Shown piece after piece: positions 48,980-60,608 of a stretch of 64,000 nucleotides of DNA. Source of the stretch: Whitmania pigra. Lineage: Eukaryota > Annelida > Clitellata > Hirudinida > Haemopidae. The position numbers were made by a program, and so were the translations under genes. How positions within the stretch are numbered: position 1 is the first letter of the stretch; every line of letters starts with the position of its first letter. The notes beneath the pieces are model-generated. The model worked only from the letters and a program-made list of their open reading frames with translations. It was not told the DNA's origin and made no database searches. The stretch spans positions 184,501 through 248,500 of the forward strand of contig JAJTWR010000443.1 of the NCBI GenBank assembly GCA_021613335.1, in the 5' to 3' direction.

Positions 48980-51900
48980 GGCAGTAACAAAAATTGCTCC
49001 TTGCGATTTCTTGTTACATTCAAGGTGAGGCTTTCCTTGCATTGAATTCTTTTATTTTAAATGAATTATTGTTTTTATTCACAGATGGGAAGACATCCTT
49101 TGTGCTTACTCCTGTTGTCAGCGTTCGTGGCTTCCAGTTTGGCCATCAGTGCTATTCCAACGACTAACTTGTGCGTTGACGGGTGTGTTTTGATGCTCGA
49201 GGTGATAGTTTTTAACGTTTTAATGTTTTATTTTTCAGGTCCTACGTCGTCGTTACAAGCGATGTTCTCGTACCTGGCTCTGAACTCCTGATTGACCTGC
49301 ACCTACTCGACCTGGCCAAATCTGACACCAAATCTGACTCCAAGGAAGAAAATGAGGAATCCGATGAATGCATCCTTGATCTCAGTGTTTCTGCTGACGA
49401 CCATCTCTGGCATCATTCTGTTTGGAAGATTGAACTGGACAAAACCCCAAAAAGTAAATATTTTATCTCAATTTTTGATAACCTATTTTTTAAACTGCTT
49501 AATTTGACATTGCAGGCTTCTTCAAAACGCTGAGGGTCTTGGTTAGTTTAAAATGTTTATCTTACCCATTATTTCCATTGAATTGTCATTAATTCTTACA
49601 AATTCGTTGACCAGGTATCACCTGATGAAAAGATGTTAGGAGACAAATCAATCCTGAAGGTCGAGTCAAGTTCCTGCTTCAAGTTTGCTCACGCAGTCGA
49701 AGTTCCGACTGGAAGAAAGGAGTTGATGGTTTCCCTGTGCACTGACAAACTGAAGTACCACCCTGGAGAACTTGGTTTGTTGCTCATTAAAATTATTTAA
49801 TTTATGTTATTAATGAATACTTGGATATTTCTTTCAGTCATGATCGAGGCCCTCATTCACACTCAAGAGTTGAAGCCATACCTGAAACCTGTCAACATTT
49901 CAATCCGCGTATGATATACATGCATTATTTGAAAAGTATTTAAATAACAAAAGTTTAATTGTTAAACTTAATTTAATTTCATTTTTAAGAACCCCAAGCA
50001 CGTGCTACTTGTCGAATGGCTGAATGTTACCGCTGAAGAAGGTTGTATAAGTTTGCTTAATATATAAAATATTATATTTATGTGAAATTTTTAATTTCTT
50101 ATTTTCAGGTCTCCTCAGAAAAGAATTCTTCATCCCGCTTCTTTCCCAGTCAGACAAATGGAATCTCACTTTGGAAAGTCACGTGAGGATAAAATTAATT
50201 TCATGATATAATATTAATATATTATTATCAGCAGTTGTTATAATTTTATTAAAATTATTTAAACCCGATGAATATTTTATATTTCAGGGTCAATTGGTCA
50301 GCCACACCTTCGAAGTTGAACAACCTGTCGGACCCTACGGTAGGAACATTATCTGGAAAATCCACAGGGACATACTCAGAACTACTGCTTTCTTGAACAA
50401 TATATTCTATATACATTAACACAAAATGTTTCCAGATAAAGAAAGTTTCCTGGTTGAAATCAGATCTCCGAGGTACCACACTCTTCACTCTGGTGACGAA
50501 AGCAAAAGCCATAGCTTGGACTTCAGTGTGGTAGCCAGGTAGTTAATTCGAACTATCATCATTCTTATCAATATTTGCAATACACAACAATTTATTGCTA
50601 GTAACATTACATTTCTAATTATCTAGCCATCCATCTGGAGTTCCCTTGAAAGGAAAAGTGGAACTGCAACTTTCTCTCGGAAACAACTCAAAATCGGGAT
50701 CATTGCCTCCAGTTGAAGTGAGACTTTCATGATTTTGATAACGACTAAAAATTGTTTTAATTTAAAAGCATTAAATTTTATTGACACTAATTGTAAACTG
50801 CATTTTTAACAGCTCGAAGCTGGTCACAAGGAGTTTTCACTGAAACCTGATGAAATCAAACAATACTTGGGCATGAAATCAGAAGAACCTCTGGTAGGAC
50901 ACGAAATCAAAGTGGAAATCAAGGTGGAAGAAACACGTCCTATGGATGAAGAAAGCGAAAGTGAAAGTGATGGCGAGAAGGGGAAAGACAGCGAAGAAGA
51001 CAAGAAAAGACTAGACCTCGTGATTCCTGTCACAAGAAATGTCCTCGTCACCTTCGTCGATCAGTCTCACGTTTTGTTCTTCAGCCAATTCACTCCCGTC
51101 TTCTTCAAACCTGGTCTGACTTACTTTGGACAAGTGAGAAAATGAATATTTTATTTTAACTTTATAAAGCGACATCTTTCAATCACATTCACAAATTTCT
51201 CTTCAGGTCTTGTTGAAACCTGTCGATGAGGTTCTTCCACTCAATCCTGAGATGAAAGAGGTGACAGTCAAGGTCAAGCACTACACCTCAGCATCAGAAG
51301 GCCCAAGAGAAGAGAAACTCACTTTGAAACTGAAACCAAACTCTCTCGGCGAGTTTTCATTCAAGGTTCCCAAAGAAGACATCAAACTTGAACTCGAAGT
51401 AAAATTACTTTTAAATTTTGATGTCTTCCGAATATTTGCAGATGTATAAATCGATCAGTTATTTATGGCAATTATTTTTCCATCATATTTCAGGCTCAGT
51501 TTGACGACAAAGAATCTGGTAAGCTTGTCACGGCTCATTTGGAGGAAGTTCTGCCATTCGCCACAAAAAACAAAGATGGACACTTCATGCAGGTCTTGAT
51601 GGAAGCAAAACCACCAAAAGTCGTTGTGAGTGGAAATAGTTTTGTTATGAAGTTATTTCAAGAAGCATTTCAACGCTGAATATTTTCTGCAGGTCGGTGA
51701 AACACTCAAGGTCAAGATTGAGACATCGTTTCCCACCAGTGAAGTTCTTTACCAGGTCTTCTGTGAATCAATGGTTCTCTCAGGAAAGTTAATGGCTTCA
51801 TATCCAGCAACAAAACACGATCTCTCTCTGGTCCTCCCACAAAATGTCAGCCATCTCTTGTCATCTCCTCGTCTCGTTGTGGAAGTTCTCAGTCCGAGCC

Positions 51901-54900
51901 ATGAAATCCTGTCTGACAGTCTTCGATTCGTTGTTGAGCAAGAAATGGAAATACCAGTAAGTATTTATTGTGTTTCGTTAATTGGTTCCTAATTAAATTA
52001 TTATTGATTTATCGCAATACTATAATAACTCAAATAAATATCCGTTAAATAACGAGTCATTTGTATTCAATTCAGCTGGAAGTGTTGGTGAAACCAGTTG
52101 CTGAACCGGGCGAAGTCATTGAAGTTGTTGTCAAAGCTGAACCATTCACCAGGGTTTATCTGCTCACCATTGCCGATCTTCCCGTCTTTGATCCAAAAGA
52201 ACAGCAACTCCGTAAACTCATGGTTGGATGGAAAATTAAAAATATTATTAAAATATTCATGCCATTTTTGACATATTTGTTAATATTTTTTTTAAAGGCC
52301 TTTGAGAAAATGCTGAGATATGTTGACAACTTGAATTCTTCACAATTCACTCACATCATGGAAGAGTTCGGCGAAAGTACTTCAAACATTCCATCACTGG
52401 CTCCTGACTCACAAAGAGTGCATAATGTGAGTTGATGACGGATCGTTGAAATAAATTTACCAGTTCAAAACAATTATAAAATATTAAATTATTTAACGAA
52501 TTTTAAATATTTCACAGGAATCAGGAAGTCTCCTGCTTAGCGACGGACCTCTCTTTATTGATCCGAGTAAGTTCATTTCAACTGCTTGTGCAGTGTACAA
52601 TAAATTACTTTAAAGAGAATTTAATTCAAAATTGTTTTGCTAACTAAAGGCAAACCTTGGCCCACCCCCATGCGCAAAAATGGAACACTAGATGACCTTG
52701 AACCTTCGAGTTTGGACACTATTGAGGAATTTTATTTTCGCGCTTGGAGACTGAACGTCACTGTTGGGTATGGTGCTTAATAATTTACATCTTCCTGATT
52801 TGCAGAATTAAGAATTATTCTTGTTAATTTTTATTAATTTTATGCAATGAATACAATTTTAAGGCCATCGGGCGAAGGCAAACTTCGTATTGTACTTCCT
52901 GAGGTAGCGAAACTTTACACCACTGCTGCTTTTGGTCTCACGCCTGGAAAGGGTCTCGTTGTCACCGATACACCTGTGCAGGTGACGTTTGTTTTAATAT
53001 TTTCCATATTACATAGAAATGATAAACAAATTGCACTAAAAGTACTTTTTATTTTGTTTTTCAGTTGCTGTCCACATTTAAAGTTATGGCTTCGTTGAAA
53101 CACCCAGAATCAGTGGTACGTGGTGAGGAAGTTGTGATGGAAGTTCACCTGTTCAACAACCAGGATAAGGAAGCCAAGGTAAGTTTTCAATTCCATTCAA
53201 TGAAAATCAAAGTAATCAAAACATCTTACTACATTTCCAGGTTCAGGTGTCAATGAAGGAACCTCACGGAATGCAAAACATGGAAGGAGAAAAGGAAATT
53301 GAAAGCAGTCATTTGGGAAAAGAAGTTATTGTGAGTATCACTAATATTTAATGTAATTAATTAAGTAATTAAAACAAAACTCAATCATTCGTTTTTAGCT
53401 GAAGCCCAAGGAGCTGGGAATGGTAACTTTGCCATTGAAGACGTCACCAACATCTCAAGAACCACTCGAGCTTCAAGTTGAGATCGTCTCCGATGGATTT
53501 CACCACAAACTCAACTCGTCTATCGAACTTAAAGTAAGCATTGTCATTTTTTATTTATTTTAAATAACTAAATGTTGACATTAATTAAACTGAAGTTAAA
53601 TTCAAATATTTGTTGCAGTACCAAGGATACGAAATGATGCCATCCGAAAGTTTGTTGCTGGACAATTTCAACGGAGAACAAGTCCTCAATATTGACGTTC
53701 CAAAGAACATCACAAACCCCATTGAGAAGTCTGAAAGAGCTCATTTGAAGATCTATGGTAATTTTGTAATTTTTTTTGTTGTCGTCAAATTGATTAATTT
53801 TGCAAACAAATGTAACCCGATGTCACAGGTCATCCTTTGGGTCCCGCCATTGAACACGTCTGCCAACGTCTGAAGGAATCAGACATTCTGGAGGAAAGAA
53901 TGAAACTTGACTTTGTCCTTGCTGTGAACGTCCTCGAACACATCTCCAACAACTCACTCTTCGACAACGTTGTTCACGTCAGTGATGACGAGGAAGAACC
54001 GAGGGAATTGAACGCTCCAATGGAAGTTAAAGTAGAAATTCCAGTAGATAAGGACGAATGCATCCAGTTCGCCAGAGATTGTAAGCGTTTTATTTGAATT
54101 TATCACGCTTAATTAACAGTATTTGTTATCACAAATTAAACTTTTATTTTTCAGCTCTGCAGTATCTCTTGAACAAAAAGAATGACGACGGATCCGTTTC
54201 TTTCTATCCTAAACAGCCTGGTTACCTTTGGTAGGTCAACTTTAAGCGATTTTAAAATATAAATTCGAAAACGTTTTAACGGCCTAATTAAATTCTTACA
54301 GGCTCACGTCTCTTATGCTGGATTCGACAGTTTTGATGAGAAACGTGCTTTCTTGGGAGGAAGAACAAATCGTTGGAACACTGAAGTGGATGGTCAACCA
54401 GCAGAAGGAAGACGGATCTTATGTCGAGCATAAAAACGCCATCGTTCTAAGAAATGATTTGGTACGATCAATTTACATTTCACCTTAAAATTGTATTTTG
54501 TAAGTACTTCATAAATAATTTTTTTTAACAGGGTGAAGAATCTCATCACGTTCCTCTGACGTCGCAAGTGGTCGCCTCGCTGCTCGAAGCTTCAAAACAT
54601 CTTGACGTAAGTAATTAAAATACTTTTAAAATTCAAAGAAATACACAAATTATTTTACTTATTTAAATTTTAAAACAGCTGCCTGAAGAAGAAATCAAAC
54701 TGGTGGAATCTGTGACCAAGAAAGCAGTGGAGTACATTTGGAAAGTCACCGTGAATGGAAATCTCGACAAGGATCCTTATGCTCTCAACATGGCCGCCTA
54801 TGCTCTGGCTCTCGCCAAAAGTGACAAAGTCTTCGATGTCCTGAAAAGAAGAGATTACTTGAGGGTTCAAGAAGGTACTTTTAAGTAATACGAAGCATGT

Positions 54901-56347
54901 CAACTCAGTAACCAAATGCTTACACTGGCAACTTTCTTATTTACGAAGATGACGAAGAACATTGGAAAGTCGGAGAGGAGGAGAATGCGGAAGAAAGTTC
55001 ATTGTCAGTGGAAGCAGCATCGTATGCCATCCTCACGTCTCTGGCTATGAACGACTTGGATGAAGCAAGACCATTCGTCAACTTCGTCATGAAGGCGATG
55101 AATCCCAATGGAATGTTCGTCGCGTCGCAGGTGAAATGTTGTAATAAATAAAATTTCATTATCTGATTAATGTTCATGAAAATAATTTATAAAGTTTTGA
55201 AAAATTTTTTTAATTGTTACAGGACTCACACGTCGCATTGAAGGCTCTGTCTCAATACTTCCGTCTGTACAACATCTACCACGAACACGAACATGTCAAC
55301 ATCGATGTCAACGTCACCTTGTCGAACAAGAAGCAGCTTTCATTGAAAATTCTCAGTCCGTTCTTTGTTGGAAGCCTGTACTTTGACGTATGATGTTTCA
55401 GTGGCTTAGTTATTTATTGTTTATTAATACTTTCAATTTTATTAATGTTCAATAATCATGTTAATTAATAAGCAATTAATTTTAATCATATTATTTCAGC
55501 ACTCCAATCTCAGTCTCAGCTCACCTCTGAAAGTGGAATCGTCAGGAGAAGGTGTCCTTCTTGTGCAGGTTTGTTTTGAATTTCGTTTATTTGACAAATA
55601 AGATCATTTAAGTCAGTCTAATTTGTTTTAAAATGTCGAATAATTTTCCAGAATGTTCCCGAGTTCAACTCAGCCGTTCCATCCAGCAGACCAACTTCAG
55701 TCGATTTGAAAGTTGAAGTGAAACAGATGGATCCTGAACGTATGCAGTTGAAAGTCTGTGCCGTGTAAGTTAAATAAATTTATGTGAATCCATCACCTAA
55801 TATGTTTAGTAATTTCCATTTGGATGTTGTAAAATAAAAATACATCATATCCTAGTAATTATTTAAGTTCAATTGTGAGCAGACAGAAATTCTCGTCAAC
55901 AGGAACTTGGAAAAAGAACCAACCTCTTTCCTCATCGCCGAAGTGCCTCTCTTGAGCGGCTACGAACTCAACCTGGAGAAATACGATCGCAAGTTCAACC
56001 CACAAGTTCTTAAACAGGACGATGAAGTGTACCTTGTCTTCAACGAAGTATTTCCAAATATTCTTTGTGATGGTTATTGCGGCACAATTACGATGGAACA
56101 TAATTTTTTAATCTTTTCCATTTTCAGGTGAAGCCGTCGGAGCCATCCTGCATTGATCTAAGTTTGGACAAGCTCTACCAAGTTGACAACCTTGCGCCCA
56201 GATTTGTGAGACTGTACCCCATCACTGAACCAGGTTTTGTGAAATGTCGATAAATTTGTTTTGTGGATTACTTACATTATGAATTTTATTTTCACAGACA
56301 ACTCTGTCTACAAGCCCTACGGTGGAGGCAAAGTCGAATCAAGTTGA
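48980..56347 (+). CDS. Alpha-2-macroglobulin/TEP-family protein without thioester
   Basis: A 5' UTR exon (about 48980-49024) is followed by 35 coding exons from ATG 49085 to stop 56347, joining in phase to 1492 residues (human A2M is 1474). Signal peptide: MGRHPLCLLLLSAFVASSLA. Coding exon boundaries include 49085-49182, 49239-49453, 50813-51133, 51693-51956, 53829-54080, 54302-54461, 54679-54874, 54949-55130, 55903-56047 and 56298-56347. The N-terminal half has MG-domain style beta segments with an acidic insert, MDEESESESDGEKGKDSEED. The C-terminal half aligns with A2M CUB/TED/receptor-binding parts: GHPLGPAIEH, YLWLTSLMLDSTVLMRN, PYALNMAAYALALAKSDK, SVEAASYAILTSLA, and a receptor-binding domain (FLIAEVPLLSGYELNL). 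Where A2M has GCGEQ, this protein has DILEERMKLDF (about residues 982-992), so no thioester can form. It is secreted; its role may be like other thioester-less members (C5, insect Mcr). The poly(A) signal is at 56438. Confidence 0.92.
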
Positions 56348-58584
56348 AGACCCGAACCGAACGACACCAAATGACATCCTTCTGGAATTTTGATTTAATT
56401 GACTTGAAATTGCTTTAAATGACTTGAAATTTACTGCAATAAAACATTTCATCTGCAAACAACTTTCTTGCTTAATTGCACCGAAAAAACTTTGGAAGGA
56501 CAGAGACCATAACTTGTGATCAAATTAATGAAAAATAATTATAAGGTTATGAGTTCTGAGGATGAATTAAAAACTTCAAACCAAACTAATTAAAAAAAAA
56601 ACTTGTTTTAATTGGAAGATCATAAAAAAGACATCAAAATAATTAAATAATCTCGTAACTAAATACTTAAACAAATTAATTTAAGTTTTTAATGGAAGGA
56701 AATATTGTGTTTTTCTGGTCGTTCTAACATCGATGTAAGTTTTGTGGGAATGCATTAAGTGTTTTAAAATTTTTATTTTAGCAGAGGTCACCTCATGAGT
56801 AAGATGCACAGGCAACAAATTCTAAATAGACGGAACAATTATAATTGCTATTATCTAATTATTATTTTAATTATAATTTACTGCCAGTCCATTGAAATGG
56901 ACTTTTGTTAAAACGTGAAGTCGTTTTGCGAAACGTTGCTTTCTTAATCTTAAAGAAAGATATTTTATTCTTCCCTCAACACTCCATTTTTGCAATCTCT
57001 AATTCACCTTTTAATTCGCCATTCAATTCTTCCAATCAATCCATTATTTAATCCATCATTTACTTTGACGTTTAACTGAATTTATTATTTCAAACCAATT
57101 CAAACAAGTTGTTATATAAAAAGCCTTGAAATAAATTCAGGTAAATTTCGAAACACTTGATCCATCATTCGTTTCTTCGTTCAATCCATCATTCAGTACA
57201 TCCTTTCAATGGCTATATTCCCAACATATATACATTTCATTAGCAGAAGATATCTGGATACAATATACAATATAATAATTTATTGTAATAACATTACAGT
57301 ATTTCATATGTGAACAGGATAGATAAAGGATTTAATATATTTAATAATAATAAAACATGTGTAACGATTAAAAGCAGGTTTTTTAATTCACACTCTGACA
57401 ACATAAATACAAAATATAACATACAATTTACAATTTACACTATAATAAAATCGCATAATTATGACAAAACTGTACCATATAATTATATTCACGTCTTTAC
57501 ATTGTTAAATCAAATAATAACCAAAATGACTTCTCAGCTAAAAGTTCGAAATAAAATTTTTAAAAATAGAAACGGACCCACGCATCTCAAATAGGTTGAC
57601 CCCTATTTGACCCAAAAGGTCACGAATGACACACGGGGTACGATGAGCTGTCAAAGGATTGTCTTGCGGAATAATTGCTTGAACCCCATTCAATTGCCAC
57701 CCCGTAGATCGCTGCTAATTGGTTCATTCAACAGACTCTTGTCATGATAATGATGCCAATTTCAGATTCAACGATTTCGAGATATCTATCTAACAACCTT
57801 AATGTTATAACTGTTAAATGTTCTTAAGCATCGTATATTTAAATAGATGCATATTTCTTTGTAAATATTAACATCTTAATATCATGTTAACGTAATATTA
57901 AAGTTAATAACTAATTAATATTATTATTATACTAATAAAAATAATGATGATTCGTTAAATTGAAGACAAACAACATGACAACAAGAATGTAATTGAAATT
58001 GCAGCACAAATATTTGTTTTTAATATTAATGTTTCGTTTGAAGATTCATCCTTAATTATTATGGCGGATAATTATGATAATATTAATAATAATACTGATT
58101 GTGATGGGTAATATAATATTAATAACAATCAAAATTGAATAATTATAAAGAGAGTGAGAAGTTAGTTACAAAATGGTTAAAATTGTACGACCAAATGCAA
58201 TAAATTGACCGCTCGTATCATCAAATCCAACTTTTAAATTAAACTTTGAATAATTTTATTTATTTGCCATTAAATTGGAATAAAAAATCTTTTCCAAGAG
58301 ATATTTACAAATTGCAAGTTATTTTCACTAATTTTAATATTCAATTTTCGAAGGCTGAAGTTATTCTGGAATATTTGTATGACCAATATGACGTCTTATG
58401 GCAAGCTTCGATCGTCCAATCAGAAAGAGTTTATTAATAATCCGCAGAAGAACTGTCAACGATTGGTCAGTCTCCGATGACCATGTTCTTAAAATAGAAC
58501 AAATTCTTAAGGCTTTCATATTCTCCTCACTTGATAAGCCCAATTAGATTCTCAATTTTGAAATATTTTGAAATATTTTGACCA
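56348..58584. other. Spacer upstream of homeobox gene 1
   Basis: Mostly AT-rich. A GC-richer island at about 57575-57740 contains clustered nuclear-receptor-type half sites (see regulatory entry) and may be a conserved enhancer. The plus frame at 57310-57594 is AT-rich and unlikely to be coding. No gene is supported. Confidence 0.45.
57590..57640. promoter_or_regulatory. Cluster of nuclear-receptor half sites
   Basis: Within about 40 bases there are ggttgacc, tgaccc and aaggtcacg, i.e. three AGGTCA-type half sites in mixed orientation, in an island of higher GC about 1 kb upstream of homeobox gene 1. Nuclear receptors bind such sites; function here is inference. Confidence 0.35.
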
Positions 58585-59507
58585 ATGTCTGACGCGGATG
58601 CTGACTGCTCTGGCAATTTACCCGATTACTGCAAGTCCATAAAATACAGAGGTGATCGCTAATTTAATGTTACAAAGTAGATTCATGTTTATTAATTAAA
58701 TTACGACCAAGAATAAATTAATTATTAACTGCTTTGAGGAAAAATATAGAACGTCTGTTAATTCAATTCAGATGCAGCTGGTCACATCAAAGAACTCATC
58801 CTTCCGAAAGACTTGGACGTTGACAGGCCGAAGAGAGACAGAACAATCTTCAATCAGAAGCAACTCAAAGTTCTTGAAGATGAATTCAAGAAGAGGCAGT
58901 ACTTGACCAAATCAGAGAGGTCTGAATTGGCAGATACACTGCATCTTACGGAAACACAAGTGAAGCACTTATTTTATCGATATTTGAAGAATATACCTTT
59001 AGCTTATTTAGTTAACTTGCTGTAAAAATATATCGAAAGTGTAATATTGAGTGATATTATTAATATCAACAGTAAGTTGTTGTGTTAAAAATAACTGGAG
59101 ACTATAAGACATCGTAATATTTCCAGGTTAAAGTGTGGTTTCAAAACCGTCGCACGAAATCCAAAAAATTGTCTTCAGCTGAACCGACGACAACATTCAT
59201 TTCTCCCTTCCTTCCTTCGTCAACTGTCGATCCTGCCAAGAGGAGCAAGGATTGTTCTTGTCTCTGCTTCCATCAAGGCCTTCCGTCAGAAATGGGTGTT
59301 TCTGGTTTTAAAAGCGGCCACCAACAACCTGTTACTTTTCCATGGACTGAAGTTGCTTCTGAAAGAATCCACTTTGATACGGGAACTCAGTTCCGAACGA
59401 TATTTCCTCAGAAGTTCTCAATCCTTCCAGAAGCACAATCCCCAACGTCTGAACTGAAATCACACGCGTGCATTGGATCTGCCACCGGAGACGTTAAGAG
59501 TTTATGA
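58585..59507 (+). CDS. ANTP/NK-type homeobox transcription factor
   Basis: Three exons join in phase: 58585-58651, 58772-58959, 59127-59507 (211 residues). The N-terminus is [20 protein letters not shown]. The homeodomain (about residues 41-101) contains [57 protein letters not shown]. Gln50 and Asn51 of the recognition helix are in place, so TAAT-type DNA binding is expected. An intron interrupts the homeodomain between Q44 and V45, a position common in NK-like genes. The family (Msx, NK, Vent, Bari or another) is unclear. The closest visible relative is the Msx-like gene 1.1 kb away on the opposite strand, with which it shares KKRQYL and the intron site. The tail is Ser/Pro-rich. A poly(A) signal lies at about 59519. 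Confidence 0.88.
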
Positions 59508-60608
59508 ATTGATGCATTAATAAACATTTTAACCTGTACAATTCATCGGTTTGAATAAACACAGATTTATTGGACTCATACAAACATTGTCAACCAGTAA
59601 TAAACCAATTTTAAGACAAGCCTGCATTGAAGTCGGCAGGTAAACCTTCTTAATTCCATGGAAAAGTTCTTTTTGTCCTTTAATATTTGCACACGAAGCA
59701 TAAATCAAAAGCAGTGGATCTAATGGCACACGTGTTCGGGCTGCAAATCTCACTGTTCACATTTGCATATCATTTTACGCTGCCGATGTCCCCAATATTC
59801 GAGGAACCGTCCAAGTCGTGACGAAGTAAATTTATTTCACTTCTCATCAGCGACAATCAACGACATGATCGTAGATGGAGGAAAGAAAAATGAGAATCAG
59901 ATTTGACGTGATGATGGAAGAACTGATGCTTGGTTCAGACAGCATTGCATAACTTGGAAGTTGTGGGCGTGCAGAAATGGTCTCAAATAAAAATCAATTT
60001 ACACGGGTGACGATGATGAGCGGACAGAAGCGACGTGTCACATTCAGTTGTGTAATTAGCCTGCCCCCAATCGACCCACTTAAGCGTAAACGTGACATTC
60101 ACAAAAAACAAACTATCACAAAACCAACCATTCATAAAATCAAGCATCACCTTTCTCTCGAATATTCATTTTGTCCAGTTTATTTAACAATACCTTCAAA
60201 TAAACTTTTTCAAACCTTTCGAATTTAGAATTTTAGATGAAAAACTTTTATTTGTTCCATAGAATTCAAATCGAACATTGTCAAAGAGAGGTCATTAAAT
60301 CCTAGTTAATTAACCATTAATTTTCCCAGTGTTGGCAACAAAGGTTCGTGGTGTGGAGGAGCGATTTGGAAAGCCCGGCCGAACAAAGTGGTGCCGACCC
60401 GGCCGATTAGCATAATTAATCTTCTATTTTTGCTAGTCTCGGTTTTACGGCTTTACAGAGAAATGTTGGCCGATGTATTCAGCAGCGATTTCAATTAATT
60501 TAGCACACCTTCCTTCTACAACAATTACAAGTTCGCACCTACGCTTGCCGGGAAGATAATTCACCGTGAAAACAATTAATAGCCGGTGCGATGCATTTGC
60601 ATTTGTTA
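59508..60608. other. Spacer between the two convergent homeobox genes
   Basis: There is no coding exon. A GC-richer stretch at 60340-60480 carries two caacaaagg/gaacaaagt sites (SOX/TCF-like) and attagcataattaat (homeodomain-type TAAT sites), so it may be regulatory. Confidence 0.4.

Noticed and set aside
53829..54080. Apparent thioester loss as a misread exon boundary
   Set aside because: The whole GHPLGP...NVLEHI segment lies inside one exon whose phases match both neighbours, so GCGEQ cannot be hidden by a mis-placed junction.
57310..57594. 94-residue plus frame upstream of homeobox gene 1
   Set aside because: It is rich in Asn, Ile, Lys and Tyr from AT-rich sequence, and no domain or splice context was seen.
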